Below the pieces are notes generated by a model. It saw only the letters and a list, made by a program, of their open reading frames with translations. It was not told where the DNA came from and ran no database searches. From SURF-13 sp038924245 (GTDB taxonomy: Bacteria > Pseudomonadota > Gammaproteobacteria > SURF-13), in contig JBCKVB010000017.1 in assembly GCA_038924245.1 (NCBI GenBank), forward strand, positions 1-27,283: a stretch of 27,283 nt of DNA, written 5' to 3'. The translations under genes and the position numbers were made by a program. The first letter of the stretch is position 1, and every line of letters starts with the position of its first letter. Below, one piece after another: positions 15,754-23,229 of the stretch.

Positions 15754-17136
15754 ATGATATTCAAATCTCTTTTTCAGCGTGTCATGCCCGAACCGCAACC
15801 GGATTCCCCCGCGGATGCGGATGCCAACATGCAGCACCCTGTTGATGCTGCCTCCCCCATCCGTTTGGGTATCTATGTGCTGTTCATCGGCTTTGGCGGC
15901 TTTCTGCTATGGGCCGCTTTCGCCCCGCTTGATGAAGGGGTCCCCAGTCAAGGATCGGTCAGTATCGATACCAAGCGTAAGGTAGTGCAACACCAGACCG
16001 GCGGAATCGTCAGGGAAGTCCGCGTCAAGGAAGGGCAGAGGGTGCAGGCCGGGGAGGTGCTGCTGACGTTTGACGACGCCATGGTTAAGGCGAGGCTCGC
16101 GGAAATCCGCCAGCATTATGTCGGCTTGCGCGCAGCGGAAGGCCGCCTGATTACAGAGCAGACAGGGGCAGGTAAAATCCAGTTTCACCCGGATCTAATG
16201 CAACTCAGCGACGACCCCCTGGTGCAACAGCATATGCGCAATCAGGAGCTGTTGCTGGCGGCGAGGCGAGGCGGCCTGGTAGCCGAATTGCAGGGCCTCG
16301 AGGAATCTATCCAGGGCCAGAAAGCCCAGATTCAAGGATTGACGGGGGTTCTGCAGAGCCGCAAGTCTCAGCACGATCTGATTAGCGCGCAGTTGAGCGA
16401 TATCCGCGAATTGGTAAGGGAGGGCTATGCTCCTAGAGTCCAGCAGCAGGATCTGGAGCTGAAACTCGCCCAGGCGATGGGAGACATCGCCGATGCGGAA
16501 TCAGGCATCATCAAGTCGCGCCGGGCCATTGCTGAATTGCGTCAACGCGCCTTGGCCCGCAAAGAGGAGTACCGCAAGGAAGTTGCGATGCAAATGGCGC
16601 AAGTAGGGTTGGAGGTGGATGCAGATGCCCAAAAGCTCAAGGCATTGACTGAAGAACTAGGCCGAATACAAGTGCGTTCTCCGGTTAGCGGGCAGGTGAT
16701 GGGTTTACAGTTCCAGACCGTAGGTTCAGTCGTGCAGCCTGGCCAGAAAATCCTGGATGTCGTACCGCTCAACGAAGGGTTACTGCTGGAAGCCAAGATT
16801 GCACCACACCTCATCGACCGAGTGCACACCGGGCAAGTGGCGGATGTGCGCTTCTCGAGCTTCGCCAATTCGCCGCTACTGGCCATTGAGGGCCGTGTGG
16901 AGTCCATTTCCAATGATTTGCTGACCGAGCCTAATACCAACCCCGACCAACCTGGAGCAAGTTATTATCTTGCCCGGGTGTCGATCACTCCCGGTGGGAT
17001 GAAGGATCTCGGCAACCGTGTTATGCAACCGGGGATGCCGGTGCAAATCATGATCAAGACGGGGGAGCGTTCATTGCTGACCTACCTGTTGCATCCTTTC
17101 ACGAAGCAGATTGCTGCCGCACTGAAAGAAGAATGA
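15754..17136 (+). CDS. HlyD/PrtE-type membrane fusion protein of type I secretion
   Basis: The ATG at 15754 has AGAGG 5 nt upstream; a GTG at 15748 is less likely. The 460-residue protein has a cytoplasmic N-tail, one membrane anchor (about residues 33-55, LGIYVLFIGFGGFLLWAAFA), the first lipoyl half (TGGIVREVRVKEGQRVQAGEVLLTF), a long coiled-coil hairpin (about 110-290), the second lipoyl half (RSPVSGQVMGL) and a beta-barrel domain ending in VMQPGMPVQIMIKTGERS, the usual HlyD C-terminal signature. It bridges the inner membrane ABC pair and the TolC channel. It starts 14 nt after the second ABC gene. Confidence 0.93.
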   Translation: MIFKSLFQRVMPEPQPDSPADADANMQHPVDAASPIRLGIYVLFIGFGGFLLWAAFAPLDEGVPSQGSVSIDTKRKVVQHQTGGIVREVRVKEGQRVQAGEVLLTFDDAMVKARLAEIRQHYVGLRAAEGRLITEQTGAGKIQFHPDLMQLSDDPLVQQHMRNQELLLAARRGGLVAELQGLEESIQGQKAQIQGLTGVLQSRKSQHDLISAQLSDIRELVREGYAPRVQQQDLELKLAQAMGDIADAESGIIKSRRAIAELRQRALARKEEYRKEVAMQMAQVGLEVDADAQKLKALTEELGRIQVRSPVSGQVMGLQFQTVGSVVQPGQKILDVVPLNEGLLLEAKIAPHLIDRVHTGQVADVRFSSFANSPLLAIEGRVESISNDLLTEPNTNPDQPGASYYLARVSITPGGMKDLGNRVMQPGMPVQIMIKTGERSLLTYLLHPFTKQIAAALKEE

Positions 17137-17146
17137 GGATGGTGAG

Positions 17147-18481
17147 ATGAATTTCAAAACCATTGTTTTTTTGTTATGCCTGTGCCCCCTGTTGGCACAG
17201 GCTGCAGAAGTCACGACCTTGTTTGACGCTTACCAGAAAGCGCAGCAATATGACGCAACGCTGCGCGCTGCGCAGGCCGCCAATACTGCCCAGCAGCAGG
17301 AAATCGACATGGCGATTGCGCAGTTCTTGCCGCAGGCGAGCATTAGCGCCTTTAAGGGCAGGGCAGTCACCGAGATAAGTGACAAAAGTGGCACTACAGA
17401 ACACCCCGTCTACGAGAGCCAAAATTACAATTTCACGGTGCGTCAGTCGGTTTTCAACCAGGCGAATTTTGCCGGTTATAGCCAGGCCAAAGCGGTTGCG
17501 GCGCACAGCGATGCGATTCTCGAACGGGAGCGTCTGAGTCTCATGAGCCGCGTCACCGGCAGTTATCTAAATCTTTTGCTGGCCGCCGAGTTCGTGCAGT
17601 ACGGTGCAGCGCAAAAAGCGAGCGTGGCTTCCCAGTTGGAGCAAGCGAAACGACGCTACCAGGCGGGTGTTGGAACGGTGACAGAAATCAGCGAGGCTGC
17701 AGCCAGCCTGGATTCCGTGATTGCGCAGGAAATTGAGTGGGCTAATGGGCTGGAATACACGAAGAGTGGCCTGGAAAAATTGACCGGCTCTTACCCGGAA
17801 AGCTACCTCACATTGGATTCGACAAAACTGCCACTCACCGGACCGGACCCGGCCAAGGTCGAAGACTGGATTGAGACTTCCAACAGCAAAAACCCAGACA
17901 TCCTGGCGGCGCTAAATGACCTTGAAGCCGCTCGGCAGCAGGTCTCGAAGCAAAACTCAGGGCATTTCCCGACGCTTGATTTGGTAGCCTCTCGAGCGCT
18001 AGCCGAAAGTGGCGATGCCAATACCATCGGCAGGAAAACTGAATCCGATTCCATTGGCTTTCAATTGAACGTGCCCCTTTACTCGGGGGGCTATGTCAAC
18101 GCCACGGTCCGCCAGGCAGTGGCCAGGCAGGAAGAGGCCCAGGAAAAGCTAAGCGAAAAACAGCGCGCAGTCGCCGTTGACGTCCGCAAATATTTTAACG
18201 AGGTAATGAATAGTATCGCCCGCATTCAGGCGCTGGGTGCATCAGTCAAGTCTTACGAGCTGGCCTTGATCGGCACGCAAAAAGGCTTCGCGGCCGGCGT
18301 GCGTACCAATGTCGACGTGCTGAATGCTCAGGAGAAATTGTATTCCTCGAGGCGCGACCTGGCGGAGCAGCGCTACAGGCTTATTTATAACCGGATTTAT
18401 CTGAAGCAGTTAGCCGGGCTGCTCACTGCAAGCGATATCCAGGAAACCAGCGGCTGGCTGACGATGCCGCCAGGCGGCTAA
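17147..18481 (+). CDS. TolC-family outer membrane channel of type I secretion
   Basis: A 444-residue protein with a clear signal peptide (MNFKTIVFLLCLCPLLAQA, cleavage near AQA-AEV). Two outer membrane efflux (OEP) repeats follow: the first about 25-220, the second about 240-430, with the typical coiled-coil ends AGVGTVTEISEAAASLDSV and AGVRTNVDVLNAQEKL. It forms the trimeric channel that completes the type I system with the upstream HlyD and ABC proteins. Good ribosome binding site (GGATGGTGAG) before ATG 17147; the gene is 10 nt after the HlyD gene. Confidence 0.93.
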   Translation: MNFKTIVFLLCLCPLLAQAAEVTTLFDAYQKAQQYDATLRAAQAANTAQQQEIDMAIAQFLPQASISAFKGRAVTEISDKSGTTEHPVYESQNYNFTVRQSVFNQANFAGYSQAKAVAAHSDAILERERLSLMSRVTGSYLNLLLAAEFVQYGAAQKASVASQLEQAKRRYQAGVGTVTEISEAAASLDSVIAQEIEWANGLEYTKSGLEKLTGSYPESYLTLDSTKLPLTGPDPAKVEDWIETSNSKNPDILAALNDLEAARQQVSKQNSGHFPTLDLVASRALAESGDANTIGRKTESDSIGFQLNVPLYSGGYVNATVRQAVARQEEAQEKLSEKQRAVAVDVRKYFNEVMNSIARIQALGASVKSYELALIGTQKGFAAGVRTNVDVLNAQEKLYSSRRDLAEQRYRLIYNRIYLKQLAGLLTASDIQETSGWLTMPPGG

Positions 18482-18527
18482 TTCCCTGGCGCAAGAATTG
18501 CGGGCTGGACATTGCCGGCAATGGCTT

Positions 18528-18623
18528 TTATGCAGCCTTATCCAGGCGTTTTTTGGGAAGTGCGTTTTCGGCGAATATGGCGGTCAGTCCGTAGTGGTCC
18601 AGTGTGCTGGTGAAGGTCTTAGC
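18528..18623 (-). pseudogene. 3' remnant of an unidentified gene, cut by a repeat
   Basis: On the minus strand a frame with G/C-biased third positions reads THAKTFTSTLDHYGLTAIF and goes on to FAENALPKKRLDKAA before a TAA at 18530-18528. It is open for about 31 codons with no start; at 18624 it runs into repeat copy 1 and a stop follows within that. I recognise no family. It may be the tail of a gene whose 5' part was lost when the repeat arrived. Chance open frame remains possible. Confidence 0.35.
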
Positions 18624-18711
18624 GTGGGTTTGTGGTCACCGTAAACCCCCACTACCCCCCCTTTTTTTTCAAAGGGGGGTGATGATAAAAGCCAAGCACC
18701 TGAGTAGTTAC
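18624..18711. repeat. Dispersed repeat copy 1 (partial MITE-like unit)
   Basis: This stretch aligns to 20857-20941. Both copies contain ggtcaccgtaaa, a C-run/T-run/G-run hairpin (cccccc...caaagggggg) and a shared end gccaagcacctgagtagttac. Copy 1 lacks the left half seen in copy 2. Confidence 0.8.
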
Positions 18712-18770
18712 GATCCGTGTAACAGGAAATATATTGAAATATGAGAACTAACCCATATTTTTTCTGCACA

Positions 18771-19118
18771 TCAACCGCGCAGCGGGTGCTCGGTGATGTA
18801 CTGGCGTAGGGCGGCATTCATGCGGGTCTGCCAGCCTTTGCCGGTGGCCTTGAAGGAAGCCAGCAGATCGGCATCCAGCCGAATCGCGGTGAACACCTTG
18901 GTTTCGTCTGCCTTCGGACGACCACGTGGGCGCTTCATGGCGACCAGGGCGGCAAAGGTCTCCGGCGGGAAAAATTCGCTTGCAGGTTTGGCCTTGGCAA
19001 AGTCTTCATCCGTCCATTCAGGGTTATCAGGATCGGCAGCGATTCCTGCGTTGATCGCCGCCTCCTCTTCCGGGGTCGGCATCAGAACGACCCTGCCAGA
19101 TTTAGTTTTCAGTAACAT
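18771..19118 (-). CDS. brnA: BrnA-type antitoxin
   Basis: The 115-residue protein ends in the BrnA DNA-binding region TAIRLDADLLASFKATGKGW followed by QTRMNAALRQYITEH, the ribbon-helix-helix-like pattern of the family; the PRGRPKADETK basic linker precedes it. BrnA neutralises the BrnT ribonuclease toxin and represses its own operon. Its start at 19118 overlaps the 3' end of brnT by 17 nt and is preceded by AGGTGA. It is somewhat longer at the N-terminus than the shortest family members. Confidence 0.88.
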   Translation of the reverse strand: MLLKTKSGRVVLMPTPEEEAAINAGIAADPDNPEWTDEDFAKAKPASEFFPPETFAALVAMKRPRGRPKADETKVFTAIRLDADLLASFKATGKGWQTRMNAALRQYITEHPLRG

Positions 19119-19371
19119 AGCGATTCACCTCTCTTGAGTTAGCCTTGCGCAGACTGATGACACGCACAGTCTCAGCGCGAAGGCAGAACACCATCACATG
19201 CAGGCGGTCGCCGATGTAGCCCATCGCTTTGAAGCGAGGCTCGGCATACTGCTTGCGTGCGTCCTCACGAACCACGGCAGTTTCCCATTCAAAGCCTTCA
19301 ACATCGGCCAACGACACGCCATGCTTGTCGAGGTTGCTTTCGTCTTTGGCTGGGTCAAATTCGTGGTTCAT
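19102..19371 (-). CDS. brnT: BrnT-type ribonuclease toxin (DUF497)
   Basis: Starting at ATG 19371 the 89-residue protein begins MNHEFDPAKDESNLDKHGVS and contains the family stretch EPRFKAMGYIGDRLHVMVF and VRVISLRKANSREVNRY. DUF497 toxins have a RelE-like fold and cleave RNA. Toxin first, antitoxin second is the BrnTA order. A 12-codon upstream extension exists in the same frame but the shorter start matches the family and lies 8 nt from the -10 hexamer. The operon has its own consensus promoter. Confidence 0.9.
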   Translation of the reverse strand: MNHEFDPAKDESNLDKHGVSLADVEGFEWETAVVREDARKQYAEPRFKAMGYIGDRLHVMVFCLRAETVRVISLRKANSREVNRYVTEN

Positions 19372-19378
19372 TATATTT

Positions 19379-19407
19379 ATTGTATAAACACAAAATAGCC
19401 GTGTCAA
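19379..19407 (-). promoter_or_regulatory. Promoter of brnT-brnA
   Basis: On the minus strand TTGACA (19407-19402) and TACAAT (19384-19379) are 17 nt apart, one base off consensus. The brnT ATG is 8 nt downstream of the -10, implying a very short leader. The IS4 element begins only 30 bp upstream of the -35. BrnA would be expected to bind here, but I see no certain operator repeat. Confidence 0.75.
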
Positions 19408-19436
19408 GTTTTTTTATAACTACTGTTTGTCACTAG

Positions 19437-20750
19437 TGTCCGGTTAAAAATCGAACAAATTCATTTGGTTATCGACGGGTGCAGCAATAGTTCTGGTGGC
19501 ATCGGGCTGCAAGGCGCATGAAATATGGGTTTTCTCAAAGACTGAGACCGACAGAATCTGTAGCAAAGTGTAGAGCGAGGCATTGAGATGAAGTTCTTTT
19601 TTGACGATAGCGATCAACACGTAGGTAGACACGGCGCACCAGATTTGCGTCTTGACCGCGTTCTCGCTCGTGCCCAGAAAACGCTTGATGCGCAGATGCT
19701 GCTTGATCCATTTGAAGAACAGCTCCACTTGCCAGCGACTCTTGTACAGCGCGGCGATGGTCAAGGGTGGCAGGGTCGTGTTGTTGGTCAGAAAGACCAG
19801 CGTCTTGCCCGTCTCCGGGTCTTTGTATCGAATGCGCCGCAAATGCTCGGGATACCCCCTCGACACATAAAAGCCATCCAGCGCGATCATCTGATCGCAA
19901 ATCACCCCGGTTGTCCTGTCGGTCTTGGCCGAATACACGCGATGGGCGTTCATGCCACGTTTCGCGCGCGTCACAAAGAACGCGCCCGCCTGATGCATTT
20001 TGTACCAGCGGGAAAAATCCAGATAGCCGCGATCCATGATGTAAAAAGCGCCGGCTTCGAGGGGCAATATATCGAGTACGTTGACATCCCCCATCTTGCC
20101 ATCGCTGATATGAATGAACGCAGGGATCGCGCCGCGCAAGTCCAGCAGCGTGTGCATCTTCACCGCCGCCTTGGAACGACCGGAACGGCGCCCAGTCGAA
20201 CAGGCTCAAGCACAGGTCGATGGTGGTGGCATCCAGCGCGTAAACCGTGGCGTCGAGTTCGACAGCCATCGGTTCTGTGAGGTAAAGTTCCCTGGCACGC
20301 AATATCAGTCGCATGGCCAGCGCGTGATAGATACGCCAGTCCCGATTGTTCAGCGCATCCGCCAGCGTGGCGCGGGCTGGCGCACCCTGCAAGCCCATAT
20401 GAAACAGTTTGGCTTGATTGGACGCGAGGCAAGCCTCGATGTCGCGCAAGGACTCGCGCCACGTCAATTGCGAGAAGGCCATCACCCGAAACAAATCGGC
20501 GCAATCCAAGGTGCGTACACCCGCGTCGCCATGGTGCCGTTCGATGATGCGGCTGAAGTTCTTCCACGGCACGTACTCCATTACTTGCGCAAACAGCGTT
20601 TTGCCCACGTTCATGCGCTACTCCCAGTCGTAAAAACCTGAAAGTATCGCAAATGCCTAATCTGAAATTCAAATCGTGGACACCCATGAATCCTTCAAAA
20701 CCCTCGCAAACAGTGGCTTCCCAGCCGGGATGCCTCAATTTAACCGGACA
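19437..20750 (-). mobile_element. IS4-family insertion sequence, 1314 bp
   Basis: The ends are perfect 12-bp inverted repeats: TGTCCGGTTAAA at 19437-19448 and its complement at 20739-20750. They are flanked by a 4-bp direct repeat CTAG (19433-19436, 20751-20754). The only gene is a transposase on the minus strand whose stop codon lies in the left repeat. Confidence 0.9.
19444..20614 (-). pseudogene. IS4-family transposase, frameshifted
   Basis: The N-terminal part (MNVGKTLFAQVMEYVPW; from ATG 20614) carries the N-terminal domain common to this IS4 subgroup (DUF4372-like) and the first catalytic aspartate in YALDATTIDL. After WAPFRS the homologous frame shifts: KMHTLLDLRGAIPAFIH continues in another frame. 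That second part holds the second aspartate (YIMDRGYLDF) and the YKSRWQVELFFKWIKQH YREK-type glutamate motif. The switch is at about 20171-20180, consistent with one extra base. No slippery heptamer is evident, so the gene is probably inactive, unless the shift is a sequencing error. Full length would be about 389 residues. Confidence 0.85.
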
Positions 20751-20763
20751 CTAGTGACTGTTT

Positions 20764-20941
20764 GTAACTACTCAGGTGGTCTCTTCCACTTCCCCCTTTG
20801 CAAAAGGGGGACTGGAGGGGGAGAGCTTGCGAGGGGGATTGATGTTTGAGCATACAGCGGGTTTGCGGTCACCGTAAATTCCCCCTACCCCCTTTTTCAA
20901 AGGGGGTAATGATGATGAAAGCCAAGCACCTGAGTAGTTAC
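20764..20941. mobile_element. MITE-like unit of 178 bp with 14-bp terminal inverted repeats
   Basis: gtaactactcaggt (20764-20777) is the exact complement of acctgagtagttac (20928-20941). Inside are two hairpins, tccccctttgcaaaaggggga (20791-20811) and accccctttttcaaagggggt (20887-20907), and a tract of C/G-rich repeats, but no ORF. Its right half (20857-20941) is the same sequence as repeat copy 1 (18624-18711). The unit sits between the IS4 and IS630 elements. Transposition is inferred from structure and copy number. Confidence 0.6.
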
Positions 20942-20950
20942 ATCGGATTA

Positions 20951-22046
20951 CTCACCAGTCAGAAATATAGGCTACATCAGGATGTTTAAAAAACGAACGC
21001 ACCAGCTTTGGGTTATTGCCGATTTCCTGCAATTGTTCATGCACGCGCTCTTGCAGCTTTTCGCCCTTCATCAGAGGTCTTCTGGCTACGCCTGTGCGCT
21101 TGGCATAGCTCCAAACGAGTTCGTCTGGATTAAGATCCGGTGCGTAGCCGGGCAGGAAGTGCAGTGTCAGGCGACCCTCGGTGCTGGTCACATATTCCTT
21201 GACCACCTTGTTCTTGTGCGCGGGCAATCCATCCACCACCAGATGCAGCGGTTTCCGGCGCCGATGCATCAGCCGCTTGAGCAGTTCAACGAACAATTCG
21301 CCGGTCAGCCCGCCTTGATAGGTTGCAAACCAGAAAGCCCCCTTGGCGTTGACCGCAGATGCCGCGCTAACGCTTTGTCGTTGCCCGGGTCGGTTGACCA
21401 CGGGCGTCTTACCCCGCAAAGACCAGGTCTTGCCATGCACCGCATCCGCACGAAAACCTGCTTCGTCCCAGAAATAGATTTCTGCGCCCGCCTCCCGGGC
21501 GCTGCTGGCAATGGCTGGGAAGGTTTCCCGTTGCCAGCGTTCAATTGCTTCTGGGTCGCGTTGATAGGCGCGTTGCAAGGGCTTTTGCGGCGTGAGGTTG
21601 AGTTCGGCCAGCAGGCTGCCGACCGAGGTCACGCTCAAACTGATGTTGAATTTCTGGAGAATAAGCTCACGCACCAGGCTCCGCGTCCACAGGGCAAAGT
21701 CAAAGCCGTATTGCAGCGGATTTTTGCCGTTGACCCAGCGGAATACTTGCGATTTTTGGGCGCGAGTCAGTTTGGGTGTGCGCCCTGTGCCTTTGCGTGC
21801 GATCAAGCAGCGCTTGCCCCGTCCCCGCACCTTTGCCAACCACTTATATCCCGTCGTGCGGCACAGTCCATAGCTGCCCATGACGGCCGTCACATCCTCA
21901 CCCTCAAGCATGCGCTCCACCGCCATCATGCGTATGGCCTCCTGGGTCTTGCGGTCATGGGTTCTGCCATCTATTTTCATGACCAGTTGGAGTGCGTGTG
22001 ATGGCATTTGGTTCCAAAATTGTAGACTTTATTTCTGACTGGTGAG
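20951..22046 (-). mobile_element. IS630-family insertion sequence, 1096 bp
   Basis: Terminal inverted repeats start CTCACCAGTCAGAAATA at both ends (24 of the first 26 bases agree). The element is flanked by TA (20949-20950, 22047-22048), the target duplicated by IS630/Tc1-mariner elements. One intact transposase gene lies on the minus strand and ends inside the left repeat. Confidence 0.92.
20952..22007 (-). CDS. IS630-family transposase
   Basis: An intact 351-residue DDE transposase. The N-terminal half is a helix-turn-helix region (RTHDRKTQEAIRMMAVERML; TGRTPKLTRAQKSQVFRWV). The catalytic half has the first aspartate in IYFWDEAGFRAD, the second in LHLVVDGLPAHK and the glutamate in LPGYAPDLNPDELVW. 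An alternative start at ATG 21980 (MKIDGRTHD) matches the common N-terminus of relatives. The stop lies in the left terminal repeat. Being intact, it may still be active. Confidence 0.9.
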   Translation of the reverse strand: MPSHALQLVMKIDGRTHDRKTQEAIRMMAVERMLEGEDVTAVMGSYGLCRTTGYKWLAKVRGRGKRCLIARKGTGRTPKLTRAQKSQVFRWVNGKNPLQYGFDFALWTRSLVRELILQKFNISLSVTSVGSLLAELNLTPQKPLQRAYQRDPEAIERWQRETFPAIASSAREAGAEIYFWDEAGFRADAVHGKTWSLRGKTPVVNRPGQRQSVSAASAVNAKGAFWFATYQGGLTGELFVELLKRLMHRRRKPLHLVVDGLPAHKNKVVKEYVTSTEGRLTLHFLPGYAPDLNPDELVWSYAKRTGVARRPLMKGEKLQERVHEQLQEIGNNPKLVRSFFKHPDVAYISDW

Positions 22047-23214
22047 TAAATCGTTTCATCCACCCAAACGCACTCTGATGGGCCCCGGCCCGTCCGACGT
22101 GAATCCGCGCATTCTGGAGGCGATGTCGCGCCCCACCATCGGCCATCTCGATCCGGCATTTGTGTCGATGATGGATGAGGTGAAGGTGTTGTTGCAGTTT
22201 GCCTTCCAGACCCAAAATGCACTGACTTTCCCGGTCTCCGCGCCCGGCTCTGCGGGCATGGAGACCTGTTTCGTCAATCTCGTGGAACCCGGCGACAAGG
22301 TCATCATCTGCCAGAACGGCGTGTTCGGCGGGCGCATGAAGGAAAACGTGGAACGCTGCGGCGCGACGCCTGTCATGGTGGAAGATGCATGGGGCAGCGC
22401 GGTGGATGCAAATAAACTGGAAGCTGCGCTCAAAAAAAACCGCGACGCCAAAGTCGTCGCCTTCGTGCACGCGGAGACCTCCACCGGCGCGCAATCCGAC
22501 GTGAAAACGCTGGTTGAGATCGCGCACCGTTACGACTGCCTCGCCATCGTGGATGCCGTCACCTCGCTCGGCGGATCGCCGCTCAAAGTGGACGAATGGA
22601 ACGTGGATGCGATCTACTCCGGCTCGCAGAAATGCCTGTCCTGCACGCCCGGACTATCGCCGGTGAGTCTCAACGAACGCGCGGTGGAAAAAATAAAATC
22701 ACGCAAAACAAAAGTGCAGAGCTGGTTTCTGGACTTGAATCTGGTGATGGGCTACTGGGGCAGCGGCAAGCGAGCCTACCATCACACCGCGCCCATCAAT
22801 GCGCTGTATGGCCTGCACGAGGCGCTGGTGATCCTGCAGGAGGAAGGCCTGGAGAATGCCTGGGCGCGCCATGAGCGCAATCATCAGGCGCTGAAGGCGG
22901 GCATTGAGGCGATGGGTCTGAGCTTCGTGGTGAAGGAAGGCGAGCGTCTGCCGCAGCTCAACTCCATTTACATTCCGGAAGGTGTGGACGACGCCGCGGT
23001 GCGCACCGCGCTGCTCAACGACTACAACCTGGAGATCGGCGCGGGCCTTGGCCCGATGGCCGGGAAAATCTGGCGCATCGGCTTGATGGGCTACGCCAGC
23101 AACCCCACCAATGTGCTGTTCTGCTTAAGCGCCCTGGAGGAAACTCTGACGCGCTTTAACGCACCCATCAAACGCGGCATGGCGGTCAGCGCGGCGCGCA
23201 AGCTGCTCAGTTAG
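22042..23214 (+). CDS. Class V aminotransferase, alanine/serine-glyoxylate type
   Basis: The 390-residue PLP enzyme begins its conserved part with RTLMGPGPSDVNPRILEAM and has HLDPAFVSMMDE, SAPGSAGMETCFVN, HAETSTGAQSD, the aspartate of IVDAVTSLGG and the Schiff-base lysine in SGSQKCLSC (about residue 197). This pattern is that of AGXT-type transaminases, moving amino groups between alanine or serine and glyoxylate or pyruvate; the exact substrate is unknown. The GTG start at 22042 is in the IS630 right end; the first two codons come from the insertion. No ribosome binding site is seen; ATG 22078 would drop the short N-terminal arm. It is convergent and overlaps the next gene by 8 nt. Confidence 0.9.
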   Translation: MSKSFHPPKRTLMGPGPSDVNPRILEAMSRPTIGHLDPAFVSMMDEVKVLLQFAFQTQNALTFPVSAPGSAGMETCFVNLVEPGDKVIICQNGVFGGRMKENVERCGATPVMVEDAWGSAVDANKLEAALKKNRDAKVVAFVHAETSTGAQSDVKTLVEIAHRYDCLAIVDAVTSLGGSPLKVDEWNVDAIYSGSQKCLSCTPGLSPVSLNERAVEKIKSRKTKVQSWFLDLNLVMGYWGSGKRAYHHTAPINALYGLHEALVILQEEGLENAWARHERNHQALKAGIEAMGLSFVVKEGERLPQLNSIYIPEGVDDAAVRTALLNDYNLEIGAGLGPMAGKIWRIGLMGYASNPTNVLFCLSALEETLTRFNAPIKRGMAVSAARKLLS

Positions 23215-23229
23215 TACCGAGCAGTTTTT
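23203..23229 (+). terminator. Possible intrinsic terminator of the class V aminotransferase gene
   Basis: CTGCTC (23203-23208) pairs with GAGCAG (23219-23224), followed by TTTTT. It spans the stop codons of both convergent genes, so on the plus strand it could end transcription of the aminotransferase gene while being coding for its neighbour. The stem is short (6 bp). Confidence 0.4.

Noticed and set aside
18584..18817. Minus-strand 77-codon open frame overlapping repeat copy 1 and the brnA end
   Set aside because: It runs through the repeat hairpin and has no family resemblance; the frame shifted by one in the same place looks more like a true remnant.
20171..20180. Programmed ribosomal frameshift in the IS4 transposase
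   Set aside because: No A-rich slippery heptamer or obvious stimulating structure is visible; a simple one-base indel explains it better.
18624..20941. CRISPR array
   Set aside because: There are only two widely spaced copies of the repeat, with internal hairpins and no regular spacers.
20982..22001. Plus-strand open frame (339 codons) opposite the IS630 transposase
   Set aside because: Antisense to a clearly recognised transposase and without any conserved motif.
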